Shown in pieces: positions 1 through 8,315 of a DNA stretch of 64,000 bases. Numbering within the stretch: the first letter of the stretch is position 1; every line of letters starts with the position of its first letter. A model generated the notes under the pieces. The model saw only the letters and a program-made list of their open reading frames with translations, had not been told where the DNA came from and made no database searches. This stretch comes from Knoellia sp031844405 (GTDB taxonomy: Bacteria > Actinomycetota > Actinomycetes > Actinomycetales > Dermatophilaceae), in assembly GCA_031844405.1 (NCBI GenBank), contig JAUZVC010000002.1, positions 372,001 to 436,000 of the forward strand. Direction: 5' to 3'. The position numbers and the translations under genes are program-made.

Positions 1-1
1 C

Positions 2-697
2 GCCCTCGCCGGCGCCCCCTTCGTCGTCGGCGGGCTCTCCAAGGAGCACGTCATCGCGACCGCCTACGAGGGCGCCATCGGCGCCGGCGGCCCCGGCGTC
101 GTCGTCCTCGCCGCGCTCCTCGTCACCGTCGTCCTCACCGCGGCCTACGCCACCCGCGCCCACCTCGTCGTCACCGCGCCGGTCCCGGTGCCCGAGGCCG
201 TGCAGGACGACCCCCGTATGCCGTTCGCCCCCGTCCTCGCGGCCCTCGCCCTCCTCACCGTGCTCTCGGTCGTCGGCGGGCTCATCCTGCTCACGGGTCT
301 CTTCGACATCCACGGCACCTCGCTCTGGTGGATGGTCCTCACCGCGCTCCTCATCCTCATCGGCGGCGGCATCACCTGGCTGGCCCGGGGGCAGGAGGAC
401 CCGCGCGACTCCTTCGTCCGCACCCCGCGCCAGCGCGCGCTCGCCGACGGCGGGCTCGGGTTCGACACGGCATACAGGCGGGGTGTCGCCGAGCCGGTGC
501 TGGGACTGGCCCGGGTCGTCGCCTTCCTCGACCGTGAGGTCGTCGACGGCTACGTCCGGGGCGCGGCGGCCTCGGCCGGCATCGCCGGCTGGCTCACCGA
601 GAGAGGGCACCGGCGCGAGGCGGCCTCGGGCGGGGTCGCGCTCGTCGCGCTCGGGCTGCTCGTCGCGGCCGGGACGGCGGTGCTCGCGTGGCGCTGA
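2..697 (+). CDS. nuoL: NADH-quinone oxidoreductase subunit L, C-terminal part
   Basis: The frame is open from the first bases of the window and stops at 697, giving the last 231 residues of an antiporter-like membrane subunit of respiratory complex I, which couples NADH:quinone electron transfer to proton pumping. The visible start contains a GAPFVVGGLSKEH segment that matches the conserved 'G-F-SKD' region of NuoL, followed by several hydrophobic helices. It overlaps nuoM by 10 bp, and the order L-M-N is the standard end of actinobacterial nuo operons. The N-terminal two thirds lie upstream of the window. Identity rests on position and the short conserved segment. Confidence 0.85.
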   Translation, partial: ALAGAPFVVGGLSKEHVIATAYEGAIGAGGPGVVVLAALLVTVVLTAAYATRAHLVVTAPVPVPEAVQDDPRMPFAPVLAALALLTVLSVVGGLILLTGLFDIHGTSLWWMVLTALLILIGGGITWLARGQEDPRDSFVRTPRQRALADGGLGFDTAYRRGVAEPVLGLARVVAFLDREVVDGYVRGAAASAGIAGWLTERGHRREAASGGVALVALGLLVAAGTAVLAWR

Positions 698-2193
698 TCC
701 TCATGCTCCTCGTGCCCGGCGCCGTCGGGCTCTGGCTCGTCACCGGCGGGCGCGCCCTCCCGGCGGCGACCGCGCGGACCGTGGCTCTCGTCGCCTCCGC
801 CGTCGGCGGGCTCGCGGCCGTCACGGCCACGGTGATGCGCCCCGTCGTCGACCGCGCGTGGATTCCCGACCTCGGCGTGCGGTGGCACTTCGAGGTCGAC
901 GGTGTGAGCGCCCCTCTCGTCGTCCTCACCGCCGTCATCGGCGTGCTCGTCGTCGCCCACGCCTGGGTCGAGCGGCCTTGGGCCGACGCGCCCGGCAGCG
1001 GCAGCGCCGCCACCTACCTCGGCTGCCTCCTGCTCGTCGTCGCCGGCGCCTTCGCCGCGTTCGCCGCTCGCGACGCCGTCCTCTTCTTCCTCGCCTTCGA
1101 GGTCGTCCTCGTGCCCATGTGGGTGCTCATCGCGCGCTACGGCGACCCGCACAGCGCGAGGGCCCGCGCCGACGCCTCGGCCCGGTTCATCCTCTACACC
1201 GCCGTCGGCTCGACCCTCATGCTCGTCGGCATCCTCGTGCTCGTCACCCGCGCGGGCACCGCCGACCTCGGCGAGCTGCCCTCTGCCGCCGCAGCACTCG
1301 GGACCGGCGAGCAGACCCTCGTCGCACTGCTGCTCACGATCGGACTCGCCGTCAAGGTCCCGGTCTTCCCGCTGCACACGTGGCTGCCCGCCGCGCACAC
1401 GACCGCCCCGACCGCAGGGTCGGTGCTCCTCGCCGCGGTCCTCCTCAAGCTCGGCACCTACGGCCTCGTCCGGCTGCCGCTGGCCAACGTCCCCGACGGG
1501 TTCTCCCGCATCGCCCCGGTGCTCGCCATCGCGGGCGTCGTGGGCATCCTCTGGGGTGGCCTCATCTGCCTCGTCGAGCGCGACCTCAAGCGGCTCATCG
1601 CCTTCTCGTCGGTCGCGCACATGGGGTTCGTCGTCCTCGGTCTCGCGTCCGGCACCGAGACCGGCGTGCAGGCCGCGCTCATCGGCAACATCGCCCACGG
1701 CGTCATCTCGGCCCTGCTCTTCGTCATCGTCGGCGGGCTCAAGCACCGCTGGGGCTCGGTCGACCTCGCGGTCGTCCGGCCCGCGCTGCGCGAGGTGTCG
1801 CCGCGCCTCGGGTTCGCGCTCATCCTCGGGCTCGCAGCCGGGCTCGGGCTGCCCGGTCTCGCGGGCTTCTGGGGCGAGCTCGTGGCGCTGCTCGCGGCGT
1901 GGAACCCGGCTCAGCACACCGGCATCCTGCGCACCTGCGCCGTCATCGCTGCCGTCGGTGCGGCGCTCGCCGCGGCCTACTCGCTGCGCGTCGCCCGCAT
2001 CGTCTGGGTGGGGGAGCGGGTCGCCGACGACTCGCGTGGGGCGGCCGTCGCGCAGACCCCCGACGCGCGCTCCGTCGAGCTCGGCGTCATGGCCGTGCTC
2101 GGCACCGCCGTCGTCGTCATCGGCGTCGCGCCGTGGGTCGTCTTCTCGGTGACGGCCGACGCCGTGACCGCCCTCGTCGGAGGTGGCCGGTGA
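688..2193 (+). CDS. nuoM: NADH-quinone oxidoreductase subunit M
   Basis: A 501-residue polytopic membrane protein, the usual length for NuoM, one of the proton-translocating antiporter-like subunits of complex I. A glutamate sits in FFLAFEVVLVPMW (about residues 132-144) and the lysine-containing KVPVFPLHTWLPAAHT begins near residue 222; both are hallmark charged positions in the family's proton channel. The GTG start at 688 lies inside the end of nuoL and the stop overlaps the GTG of nuoN by 4 bp, so the three genes are probably translationally coupled. No own promoter is visible. Confidence 0.93.
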   Translation: MALILMLLVPGAVGLWLVTGGRALPAATARTVALVASAVGGLAAVTATVMRPVVDRAWIPDLGVRWHFEVDGVSAPLVVLTAVIGVLVVAHAWVERPWADAPGSGSAATYLGCLLLVVAGAFAAFAARDAVLFFLAFEVVLVPMWVLIARYGDPHSARARADASARFILYTAVGSTLMLVGILVLVTRAGTADLGELPSAAAALGTGEQTLVALLLTIGLAVKVPVFPLHTWLPAAHTTAPTAGSVLLAAVLLKLGTYGLVRLPLANVPDGFSRIAPVLAIAGVVGILWGGLICLVERDLKRLIAFSSVAHMGFVVLGLASGTETGVQAALIGNIAHGVISALLFVIVGGLKHRWGSVDLAVVRPALREVSPRLGFALILGLAAGLGLPGLAGFWGELVALLAAWNPAQHTGILRTCAVIAAVGAALAAAYSLRVARIVWVGERVADDSRGAAVAQTPDARSVELGVMAVLGTAVVVIGVAPWVVFSVTADAVTALVGGGR

Positions 2194-3641
2194 CCCTCGA
2201 CATCCGGTGGGTCCTCCTGCTCCCCGCGCTCCTGCCCGTCGCCGCGATGGTCCTCGTCCTGCTCGTCGACGCGATCATGCCCCGGACCCGCCTGGCCGCT
2301 CCCGTCCTCGGAGCATCCGGACTCCTCGGCGGCGCGGTCGCGGCCGTCCCCGGCCTCGTCACCAGCGAGCCCCGTCTCACCCTCTGCACCGCCGCCCCCG
2401 ACGGCCGGTGCATGTGGGACGGCAGCCCGCTCGCGAGCACCCTCCAGGTCGCCGCGCTCCTGGCGACGCTCGCCGTCCTCGCCCTTGTGTCCGTGCGCCG
2501 TGCGGGTGTCGTCGAAGTCGTGCTGCTGCTCGCGTCGGCGAGCGGCGCCGCAGCCGTCGTCGCCGCCCGTGACCTCGGCACGTGGCTGGTCACGCTCGAG
2601 CTCGCCACCCTGCCCGTCATCGCCCTCGTCGCGTGGCGCGAACGCCGTGCCGCGGCGCACGGCGCCCTCACCCTCCTCACGACCTCGCTCGTCTCCTTCG
2701 GGCTCCTCGTCCTCGGCACGGCGCTCTGGGTCACCGCGACCGGCGACCCGACCCTCACCGGCTCGTCGCTCGCCGCGGCGTGGGAGGTCCCCGAGCAGCG
2801 CACCCTCGCCGGTCTCGCCACGGTCGTCCTGCTCTCCGGCCTCGCCTTCAAGCTGTCGGCCGTGCCCTTCCACGCGTGGACGCCGACGACCCTCACCTCG
2901 GGGCCGCTGCCCATGTCGGCCCTGCTCGCGTCGGCGTCGAAGCTCGCCGCCGTCGGTGCGCTCGTCGTCGTGCTCGCGCCCTACGACGCGGTCGTCGGCC
3001 GTTCCCGCGGCCCGCATGTCGTCGTGGCGGCCCTCGTCGTCCTCGTCGTCGCGTCCATGCTCGTCGGCACCGTCATGGCGCTGCGCCAGACCGAGGTCGT
3101 GCGCCTCCTCGCGTGGTCGACCGTCGCCCAGGCGGGCTGGATCCTCCTTCCGCTCACCGCTCTCACCGCTGCCGGCCGCCAGGCTGCCGCGGCCTACGCC
3201 GTCGTGTATGCCGTCGCCAGCCTCGTCGCGTTCGCCGCGGTCCGCGCCGTCCACGGGTGGCGAGTCGAGGACGGTCGGGAGCTTCCGGCATACCAAGGGT
3301 TGTTGCGTCGGGACCCGGTCGCGGGAGGGACGCTCGCGCTCGCGCTGCTCGTCCTCGCCGGGCTGCCCCCGGGAGTCATCGGGCTCGTCGCCAAGGTCGT
3401 CGCGCTGCGCCCCGCCGTCTCCGCCGGGCTGTGGCCGGTCGCGGTCGTCGCGGTCGTCGCGGCGGTGCTCGGCATCGCCGTCTACGTGCGCTGGTTCGCG
3501 GTGCTCTTCGGTGACCCCGACGGGGCCGCTCCGGCCCGGCCGACCCGACGTCGCGCGAGCATCGCAGTCGCGGTCGCGGGGGCTGCCGTCCTCGTCGTGA
3601 CGAGCGCGCTTCCGCAGCTGCTCGTCGGGCTCGTGTCATGA
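2190..3641 (+). CDS. nuoN: NADH-quinone oxidoreductase subunit N
   Basis: A 483-residue polytopic membrane protein, the third antiporter-like subunit of complex I. It carries the family segment FKLSAVPFHAWTPTTL near residue 219 and about a dozen hydrophobic helices. The GTG start at 2190 overlaps the nuoM stop (GTGA), which favours this start over any upstream one even though the frame stays open far upstream because of the high GC. It is the last gene of the operon. The 46 bp that follow contain no clear terminator before htpX. Confidence 0.92.
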   Translation: MTLDIRWVLLLPALLPVAAMVLVLLVDAIMPRTRLAAPVLGASGLLGGAVAAVPGLVTSEPRLTLCTAAPDGRCMWDGSPLASTLQVAALLATLAVLALVSVRRAGVVEVVLLLASASGAAAVVAARDLGTWLVTLELATLPVIALVAWRERRAAAHGALTLLTTSLVSFGLLVLGTALWVTATGDPTLTGSSLAAAWEVPEQRTLAGLATVVLLSGLAFKLSAVPFHAWTPTTLTSGPLPMSALLASASKLAAVGALVVVLAPYDAVVGRSRGPHVVVAALVVLVVASMLVGTVMALRQTEVVRLLAWSTVAQAGWILLPLTALTAAGRQAAAAYAVVYAVASLVAFAAVRAVHGWRVEDGRELPAYQGLLRRDPVAGGTLALALLVLAGLPPGVIGLVAKVVALRPAVSAGLWPVAVVAVVAAVLGIAVYVRWFAVLFGDPDGAAPARPTRRRASIAVAVAGAAVLVVTSALPQLLVGLVS

Positions 3642-3687
3642 AGGTTGTCGCGGAACGTTTCTGCACGGCTCACGCGTTGGAGGAGAC

Positions 3688-4578
3688 ATGCACAACCACT
3701 TCAACGGCCTGAAGACCGCAGGGCTCTTCGGAGCGATCTTCGGACTGCTGCTGGCGCTCGGCTGGGCCGCGAGCGTTTACTTCAACAACAGCGCGTTCAT
3801 CCTCGTCTTCGCCCTCATCGGCGTCGCGATGACGTTCTACTCCTACTGGAACAGCGACAAGCTCGCCATCAAGGCGATGCACGCCTTCCCGGTCAGCGAG
3901 GCCGAGGCGCCGGCGATGTACCGGATCGTGCGCGAGCTGTCGACGAAGGCCGGTCAGCCGATGCCGCGTCTCTACATCTCGCCGACCGAGGCGCCCAACG
4001 CGTTCGCCACCGGCCGCAACCCGCAGAACGCCGCCGTCTGCTGCACGCAGGGGATCCTCCAGCTCCTCGACGAGCGCGAGCTGCGCGGCGTCCTCGGGCA
4101 CGAGCTCATGCACGTCTACAACCGCGACATCCTCACCGGCTCGGTCGCCGCGGCGATCGCGGGAGTCATCAGCAGCGTCGGACAGATGCTGACGTTCAGC
4201 GCGATGTTCGGTGGCGGCAACCGCGACAACGACAACCCCGGTGGCGCGATCGCCGGGCTCGCCATGGCCTTCCTGGCGCCGATCGCCGCGATGTTCATCC
4301 AGCTCGCGATCTCGCGCACCCGTGAGTACGACGCCGACGAGGACGGCGCCACCCTCACCGGCGACCCGCTCGCCCTCGCGTCGGCGCTGGCCAAGCTCGA
4401 GGCCGGTGTGTCGCGCGCCCCGCTCGCGCCGACCAAGGACCTCGTCAACGCGAGCCACATGATGATCGCCAACCCGTTCCGGGCGCAGGACATCTCGCGG
4501 CTCATGGCCACGCACCCGCCGATGGCCGACCGCATCGCCCGCCTCCAGGGCATGGCGACCGGCTACCGCCCGAACTGA
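3688..4578 (+). CDS. htpX: Protease HtpX homologue
   Basis: A 296-residue membrane-bound M48 zinc metalloprotease that degrades misfolded membrane proteins. Two hydrophobic helices lie near residues 10-55, the zinc site HELMH is at residues 138-142, and a later SRTREYDADEDGA segment supplies the third ligand glutamate. Two more hydrophobic stretches (about 150-215) flank it. A strong ribosome site (GGAGGA) sits 5-6 bp before ATG 3688. It follows nuoN by 46 bp in the same direction and could be read from that operon, but its function is unrelated. Confidence 0.95.
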   Translation: MHNHFNGLKTAGLFGAIFGLLLALGWAASVYFNNSAFILVFALIGVAMTFYSYWNSDKLAIKAMHAFPVSEAEAPAMYRIVRELSTKAGQPMPRLYISPTEAPNAFATGRNPQNAAVCCTQGILQLLDERELRGVLGHELMHVYNRDILTGSVAAAIAGVISSVGQMLTFSAMFGGGNRDNDNPGGAIAGLAMAFLAPIAAMFIQLAISRTREYDADEDGATLTGDPLALASALAKLEAGVSRAPLAPTKDLVNASHMMIANPFRAQDISRLMATHPPMADRIARLQGMATGYRPN

Positions 4579-4597
4579 CCGGGCTCCAGCTCGGCTG

Positions 4598-4647
4598 ACG
4601 GCCCGGGTCCGTGCCACGGTGGAAGACGTGGTCCGGACCCGGGCCGT
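4598..4647. terminator. 14-bp perfect inverted repeat after htpX
   Basis: Arms 4598-4611 and 4634-4647 (ACGGCCCGGGTCCG and its exact complement) flank a 22-nt loop. There is no T-run. It lies 20 bp past the htpX stop and only 22 bp before the next start, so it could end htpX transcripts or act as a leader hairpin for the FMN reductase. Confidence 0.5.
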
Positions 4648-4669
4648 CGTTCGTCGTCAGGAGGCCGTC

Positions 4670-5236
4670 ATGGCGCGCAAGGTCGGATATCTCATCGGAA
4701 GCCTGTCCAAGGACTCGATCAACCGCGTGCTGAGCCAGTGCCTCATCGCCGTCGCCCCCGAGGACCTCGAGTTCCACGAGATCCCCATCAAGGACCTGCC
4801 GCTCTACAACCGCGACCTCGACGAGAGCTACCCGGCAGAGGCGACCGCCCTCAAGCAGGCGATCGCGGACTCCGACGCGCTGCTCTTCATCACCCCGGAG
4901 TACAACCGCTCGATCCCCGGCGCGCTCAAGAACGCCATCGACTGGGCGTCGCGCCCCTGGGGCCAGAACTCGTTCGACCACATCCCCGCCGCCGTCATCG
5001 GTGCCTCGGTCGGCGCCATCGGCACGGCCGTCGGGCAGCAGCCGCTGCGCTCGATCCTCAGCTACTGCAACGCCCGCCAGATGACCGCGCCCGAGGGCTA
5101 CATCCACTTCGACCCCGAGGTCTACCTCGCCAGCGGCGAGGTCACCGACGAGGAGAGCCGCGAGTTCCTCCGGACCTTCATGACCGAGTTCCGCGACCAC
5201 GTCGAGCGCGTCCTCACCGTCCTGCCGCGCGACTGA
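4670..5236 (+). CDS. NADPH-dependent FMN reductase family protein
   Basis: A 188-residue flavodoxin-like NAD(P)H:FMN reductase. The N-terminal strand and loop (GYLIGSLSKDSINR, residues 5-18) bind the flavin phosphate, and TPEYNRSIPGALKNAIDW (near 75-92) is the family's second signature. Such enzymes reduce FMN, quinones, azo compounds or chromate; the substrate cannot be told from sequence. ATG 4670 is preceded by AGGAGG at 4659-4664, which decides the start. Single gene between htpX and pepN. Confidence 0.9.
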   Translation: MARKVGYLIGSLSKDSINRVLSQCLIAVAPEDLEFHEIPIKDLPLYNRDLDESYPAEATALKQAIADSDALLFITPEYNRSIPGALKNAIDWASRPWGQNSFDHIPAAVIGASVGAIGTAVGQQPLRSILSYCNARQMTAPEGYIHFDPEVYLASGEVTDEESREFLRTFMTEFRDHVERVLTVLPRD

Positions 5237-5268
5237 CCGCGGCCCAGCGGCGCCGGTGTGGTGTGTGA

Positions 5269-5280
5269 CACCATCTCGGC
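5269..5280 (+). promoter_or_regulatory. Candidate leaderless promoter of pepN
   Basis: CACCAT (5269-5274) followed by exactly 6 nt and the GTG start. No Shine-Dalgarno sequence is present, so the transcript would begin at or next to the start codon. One of a set of similar sites in this window. Confidence 0.45.
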
Positions 5281-7743
5281 GTGCCATCTCTGACTCGCGA
5301 CGAAGCCCGGCAGCGGGCGCAGCTCATCACCGTGAACCGCATGGAGGTCGACCTCGACCTCGACCGGGGCGCCGAGCACTTCAGCTCGACGACACGGATC
5401 TCGTTCTCCTGCAGTGCTCCCGGGAAGGCCACGTTCCTCGACCTGCGAGCGGTGAGCGTCGAGGCGATCGAGCTCAACGGCACGCGCATCGAGCCCGGTG
5501 CGGTCGTCGACGGGCGCCTTCCGCTCGAGGGCCTGGCCGCCGACAACACTGTCGAGGTCACGGCGACGATGGCCTTCTCGCGCGACGGCCAGGGCCTGCA
5601 CCGCAGCACCGACCCCGCCGACGGCGAGGACTACGTCTACGGGCACCTCTTCCTCGACGCCGCCCCCTCGGTCTTCGCCTGCTTCGACCAGCCGGACCTC
5701 AAGGCGCCGTATGCCGTGACCGTCCGCGCGCCGGAGGAGTGGGTCGTCCTCGGCAACGGCCGCGCGACGCGGACCGGGGCCGGGGAGTGGGAGCTGAGCG
5801 AGACGCTGCCGCTCGCGACCTACTTCGTCACGGTGTGCGCCGGACCCTACGTCTCGGTGCGCGACGAGCACGACGGCATCCCGCTCGGCATCCACGCCCG
5901 CCGGTCGCTGCAGGCCGAGCTCGAGCGCCACGCGCCGCAGATGTTCGAGGTGACGAAGCAGAGCTTCGACCACTTCCACGGCACCTTCGACGTCCGCTAC
6001 CCGTTCGGCGACTACGACCAGGTCTTCGTCCCCGAGTTCAACGCCGGTGCGATGGAGAACCCGGGCTGCGTCACCTTCCGCGACCCGATGCTCTACCGCG
6101 GAGCGGCGACCCGCGAGCAGGTGCTCCAGCGCAGCAACACCATCTCGCACGAGATGGCGCACATGTGGTTCGGCGACCTCGTGACGATGCGGTGGTGGGA
6201 CGACCTCTGGCTCAACGAGTCGTTCGCCGAGTTCATGGCCTACACCGCGACGTCGCGCGCGACCGAGTTCACCGACAGCTGGGTCGAGTTCGGCATCGTC
6301 CGCAAGCAGTGGGGCTATGCCGCCGAGCGCGCCCCGTCGACCCACCCGGTCGCCGGCTCGCCCGCCCCGGACGCCCAGAGTGCCCTCGCCAACTTCGACG
6401 GCATCTCCTACGCCAAGGGCGCATCGGTGCTCCGCCAGCTCGTGGCGCACATCGGCGAGGAGGCCTTCAACGCCGGCGTGACGGCATACCTCCGCTCACA
6501 CGCCCACGGCAACGGCGAGCTGTCGGAGTTCCTCGCGGCGATGGAGCAGGCCGCGGGCGTCGAGCTCGACTCGTGGAGCAAGGCGTGGCTCGAGACCGCG
6601 GGCGTCGACGTCCTCGCGCTCGACCGCGAGGGGACGCTGCGACGCACGTCTCCGCTCGAGCACCCGGCCGACCGGCCGCACGCCCTCGACGTCGCCGGCT
6701 TCACCGGGGGCGCCGAGGTCTTCCGCACGACGTTCACGCTGGACGGCGACGAGGCCGCGGTCGACGGTGTCGACACGGGCGCCGCACTGCTCGTGCCCAA
6801 CGCCGGTGACCTCACCTGGGCACAGGTCGACCTCGACGAGGGGACGCTCGCCGCCCTGCCCGTCGAGCTGCCGCTCGTCGAGGACGCGACCGCGCGGACC
6901 GTGCTGTGGGGCGGCGTGCTCACCGGTGTGTACCGCGCGACCGTCGACCCGCGGGTGGCGCTCGACGTGTTCACCGCGGTCTGGCCCCGCGAGCCGCATG
7001 ACGCCCTGATGGCGCGCGTCGCGCTCGCCTTCACCGACCGGATCGTCCCGCAGTTCCTGCCCGAGGCCGACGCGGAGGAGGCGCGTGGCCGCATCGCCCG
7101 AGCCGCCCTCACGGCCTTCGGCGAGGCCGAGCCGGGGACGGACCGTGCCCTCGTCGCGGCTCGCGTCCTCGCGGCGACGACCACCGACGAGGACCGGCTC
7201 CGCGCATGGGTGTCGGGGCGGTCGCTGCCCGAGGGGCTGGACGGCGATACCGACTTCCGCTGGGCCGTCGTGCAGACGATGGCACGGCTCGGCCTCGCCG
7301 ACGAAGCGCTCCTCGCCGAGGTCGAGGCGGACGACACGACGCTGTCCGGCCGCCTTGCTGGGCTGCTGGCCCGCGCCGCCCGCCCGGGCGCGGACGACAA
7401 GGCGTGGGCGTGGTCCGAGATCACGACGAACCGCGAGCGGTCCAACTACGAGCTCAACGCCCTCGCGACCGGCCTGTGGTCGAGCGGCTCCGTCGACGAC
7501 CTGCGCCCGTATGCCGGCCGCTACGTCACCGACATCCCTCGCCTCGCCGAGTGGGTCGGGGCGGACGCGCACGACCGGGTCGCGACGCTCGCCTTCCCGT
7601 CGCGCGTGGTCGAGCCGGAGACCGTCACGCTGGTGCGTGAGGCGCTCGGGCGTGACGACGTGCCGTCGGGTGTGCGCCGGTCGATGGCCGACGAGCTGAG
7701 CAAGCTCGAGGAGGCGCTGGCCTCACGCTCCCGCTGGAGCTGA
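5281..7743 (+). CDS. pepN: Aminopeptidase N (M1 family)
   Basis: An 820-residue zinc aminopeptidase of the size typical for actinobacterial PepN. It removes N-terminal residues from peptides in the cytoplasm. The substrate-anchoring GAMEN motif is at residues 256-260 and the zinc motif HEMAH at 290-294, with the third ligand glutamate at 313 in WLNESFAEF, giving the canonical HExxH-x18-E spacing. The C-terminal half is the helical ERAP1-like domain. There is no signal peptide. The GTG start is supported by the leaderless-type -10 just upstream rather than by a ribosome site. A 13-bp-arm inverted repeat follows the stop. Confidence 0.95.
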   Translation: MPSLTRDEARQRAQLITVNRMEVDLDLDRGAEHFSSTTRISFSCSAPGKATFLDLRAVSVEAIELNGTRIEPGAVVDGRLPLEGLAADNTVEVTATMAFSRDGQGLHRSTDPADGEDYVYGHLFLDAAPSVFACFDQPDLKAPYAVTVRAPEEWVVLGNGRATRTGAGEWELSETLPLATYFVTVCAGPYVSVRDEHDGIPLGIHARRSLQAELERHAPQMFEVTKQSFDHFHGTFDVRYPFGDYDQVFVPEFNAGAMENPGCVTFRDPMLYRGAATREQVLQRSNTISHEMAHMWFGDLVTMRWWDDLWLNESFAEFMAYTATSRATEFTDSWVEFGIVRKQWGYAAERAPSTHPVAGSPAPDAQSALANFDGISYAKGASVLRQLVAHIGEEAFNAGVTAYLRSHAHGNGELSEFLAAMEQAAGVELDSWSKAWLETAGVDVLALDREGTLRRTSPLEHPADRPHALDVAGFTGGAEVFRTTFTLDGDEAAVDGVDTGAALLVPNAGDLTWAQVDLDEGTLAALPVELPLVEDATARTVLWGGVLTGVYRATVDPRVALDVFTAVWPREPHDALMARVALAFTDRIVPQFLPEADAEEARGRIARAALTAFGEAEPGTDRALVAARVLAATTTDEDRLRAWVSGRSLPEGLDGDTDFRWAVVQTMARLGLADEALLAEVEADDTTLSGRLAGLLARAARPGADDKAWAWSEITTNRERSNYELNALATGLWSSGSVDDLRPYAGRYVTDIPRLAEWVGADAHDRVATLAFPSRVVEPETVTLVREALGRDDVPSGVRRSMADELSKLEEALASRSRWS

Positions 7744-7748
7744 ACGCT

Positions 7749-7799
7749 CGCCTCATGTGCCTGAACGGCAGCCAGGGTTTCCGGTGGGCACACGAGGCG
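7749..7799. repeat. Inverted repeat downstream of pepN
   Basis: Arms CGCCTCATGTGCC (7749-7761) and GGCACACGAGGCG (7787-7799) pair at 12 of 13 positions around a 25-nt loop. It sits 5 bp past the pepN stop and between two convergent genes, so a bidirectional terminator is plausible, although there is no T-run. Confidence 0.45.
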
Positions 7800-7818
7800 A
7801 TGTGTGTCGGGTGTGCCC

Positions 7819-8037
7819 TCAGAAGCAGAACGCGTCGCCGACCTCGAAGAGGTTCTGCTGGCCCTGTGGCGCGCTGCGCGGGTTCTCGCCTGCCTGGGGG
7901 TTGTGTGTGAGGACGGCCATGCAGGCCATCCCGGCATGCTCGGGCGCCGACGGGTTGGGCCGGGGGTCGGCCGACGCAGACGCGGCGACGGCGACTGAGA
8001 GCGCGACGGTGGAGAGCAGCGCGACAAGGATCTTCAT
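7819..8037 (-). CDS. Small secreted protein, function unknown
   Basis: A 72-residue protein with a clear signal peptide: Met-Lys, a hydrophobic core, and an Ala-rich SASA cleavage region near residue 24. The mature part is about 48 residues, holds two cysteines (in MACMAV and near the C-terminus in DAFCF) that could form a disulfide, and is rich in Pro, Asn and Gln. A GAGGA ribosome site precedes ATG 8037. The end of the sequence is a hydrophobic Phe-Cys-Phe. I do not recognise the family. It lies between pepN and the SGNH lipase gene. Confidence 0.65.
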   Translation of the reverse strand: MKILVALLSTVALSVAVAASASADPRPNPSAPEHAGMACMAVLTHNPQAGENPRSAPQGQQNLFEVGDAFCF

Positions 8038-8176
8038 CGGTTCCTCGCAAGGCGCCGGGACCTGGGCCGTCCAGGGCCCTGCCTCCTGGCAACGTACGCC
8101 CGGCCACGTCGTGCGCCCATGGTCCGGATGACCCTGTTCCCGGGCAGACATGCTTCGACTGTCATGGGCCCGTTCC

Positions 8177-8224
8177 GGGTCGAGTACCCATAGGTGCGTA
8201 CGAACACCTATAGGTACTCGACCC
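8177..8224. repeat. 20-bp near-perfect inverted repeat
   Basis: Arms 8177-8196 and 8205-8224 pair at 19 of 20 positions around the 8-nt loop CGTACGAA. It lies 92 bp beyond the stop of the SGNH lipase gene and 140 bp before the small secreted gene, both on the minus strand. It may be a terminator of the first or a control element of the second. No T-run follows on either strand. Confidence 0.5.
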
Positions 8225-8315
8225 CGAGGAGCACCATGGCGGGTGCACGGTCCCGACACGGGTGACTCGCGCGACCGGTCATTGCGGCCCGAACCCCGGC
8301 TGGGGGTGGTGCGGG

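Noticed and set aside
550..1917. Long minus-strand open frames opposite nuo genes
   Set aside because: Composition is Glu/Asp/Gly/Arg-rich with no motif; these are antisense shadows of GC3-rich coding sequence.
483..2189. A frame that stays open across nuoM and much of nuoL on the plus strand, giving an apparent 1052-residue protein to 3641
   Set aside because: Only the part from GTG 2190 has membrane-protein and NuoN character; upstream it is Arg/Ala/Pro-rich frameshift sequence, an effect of high GC.
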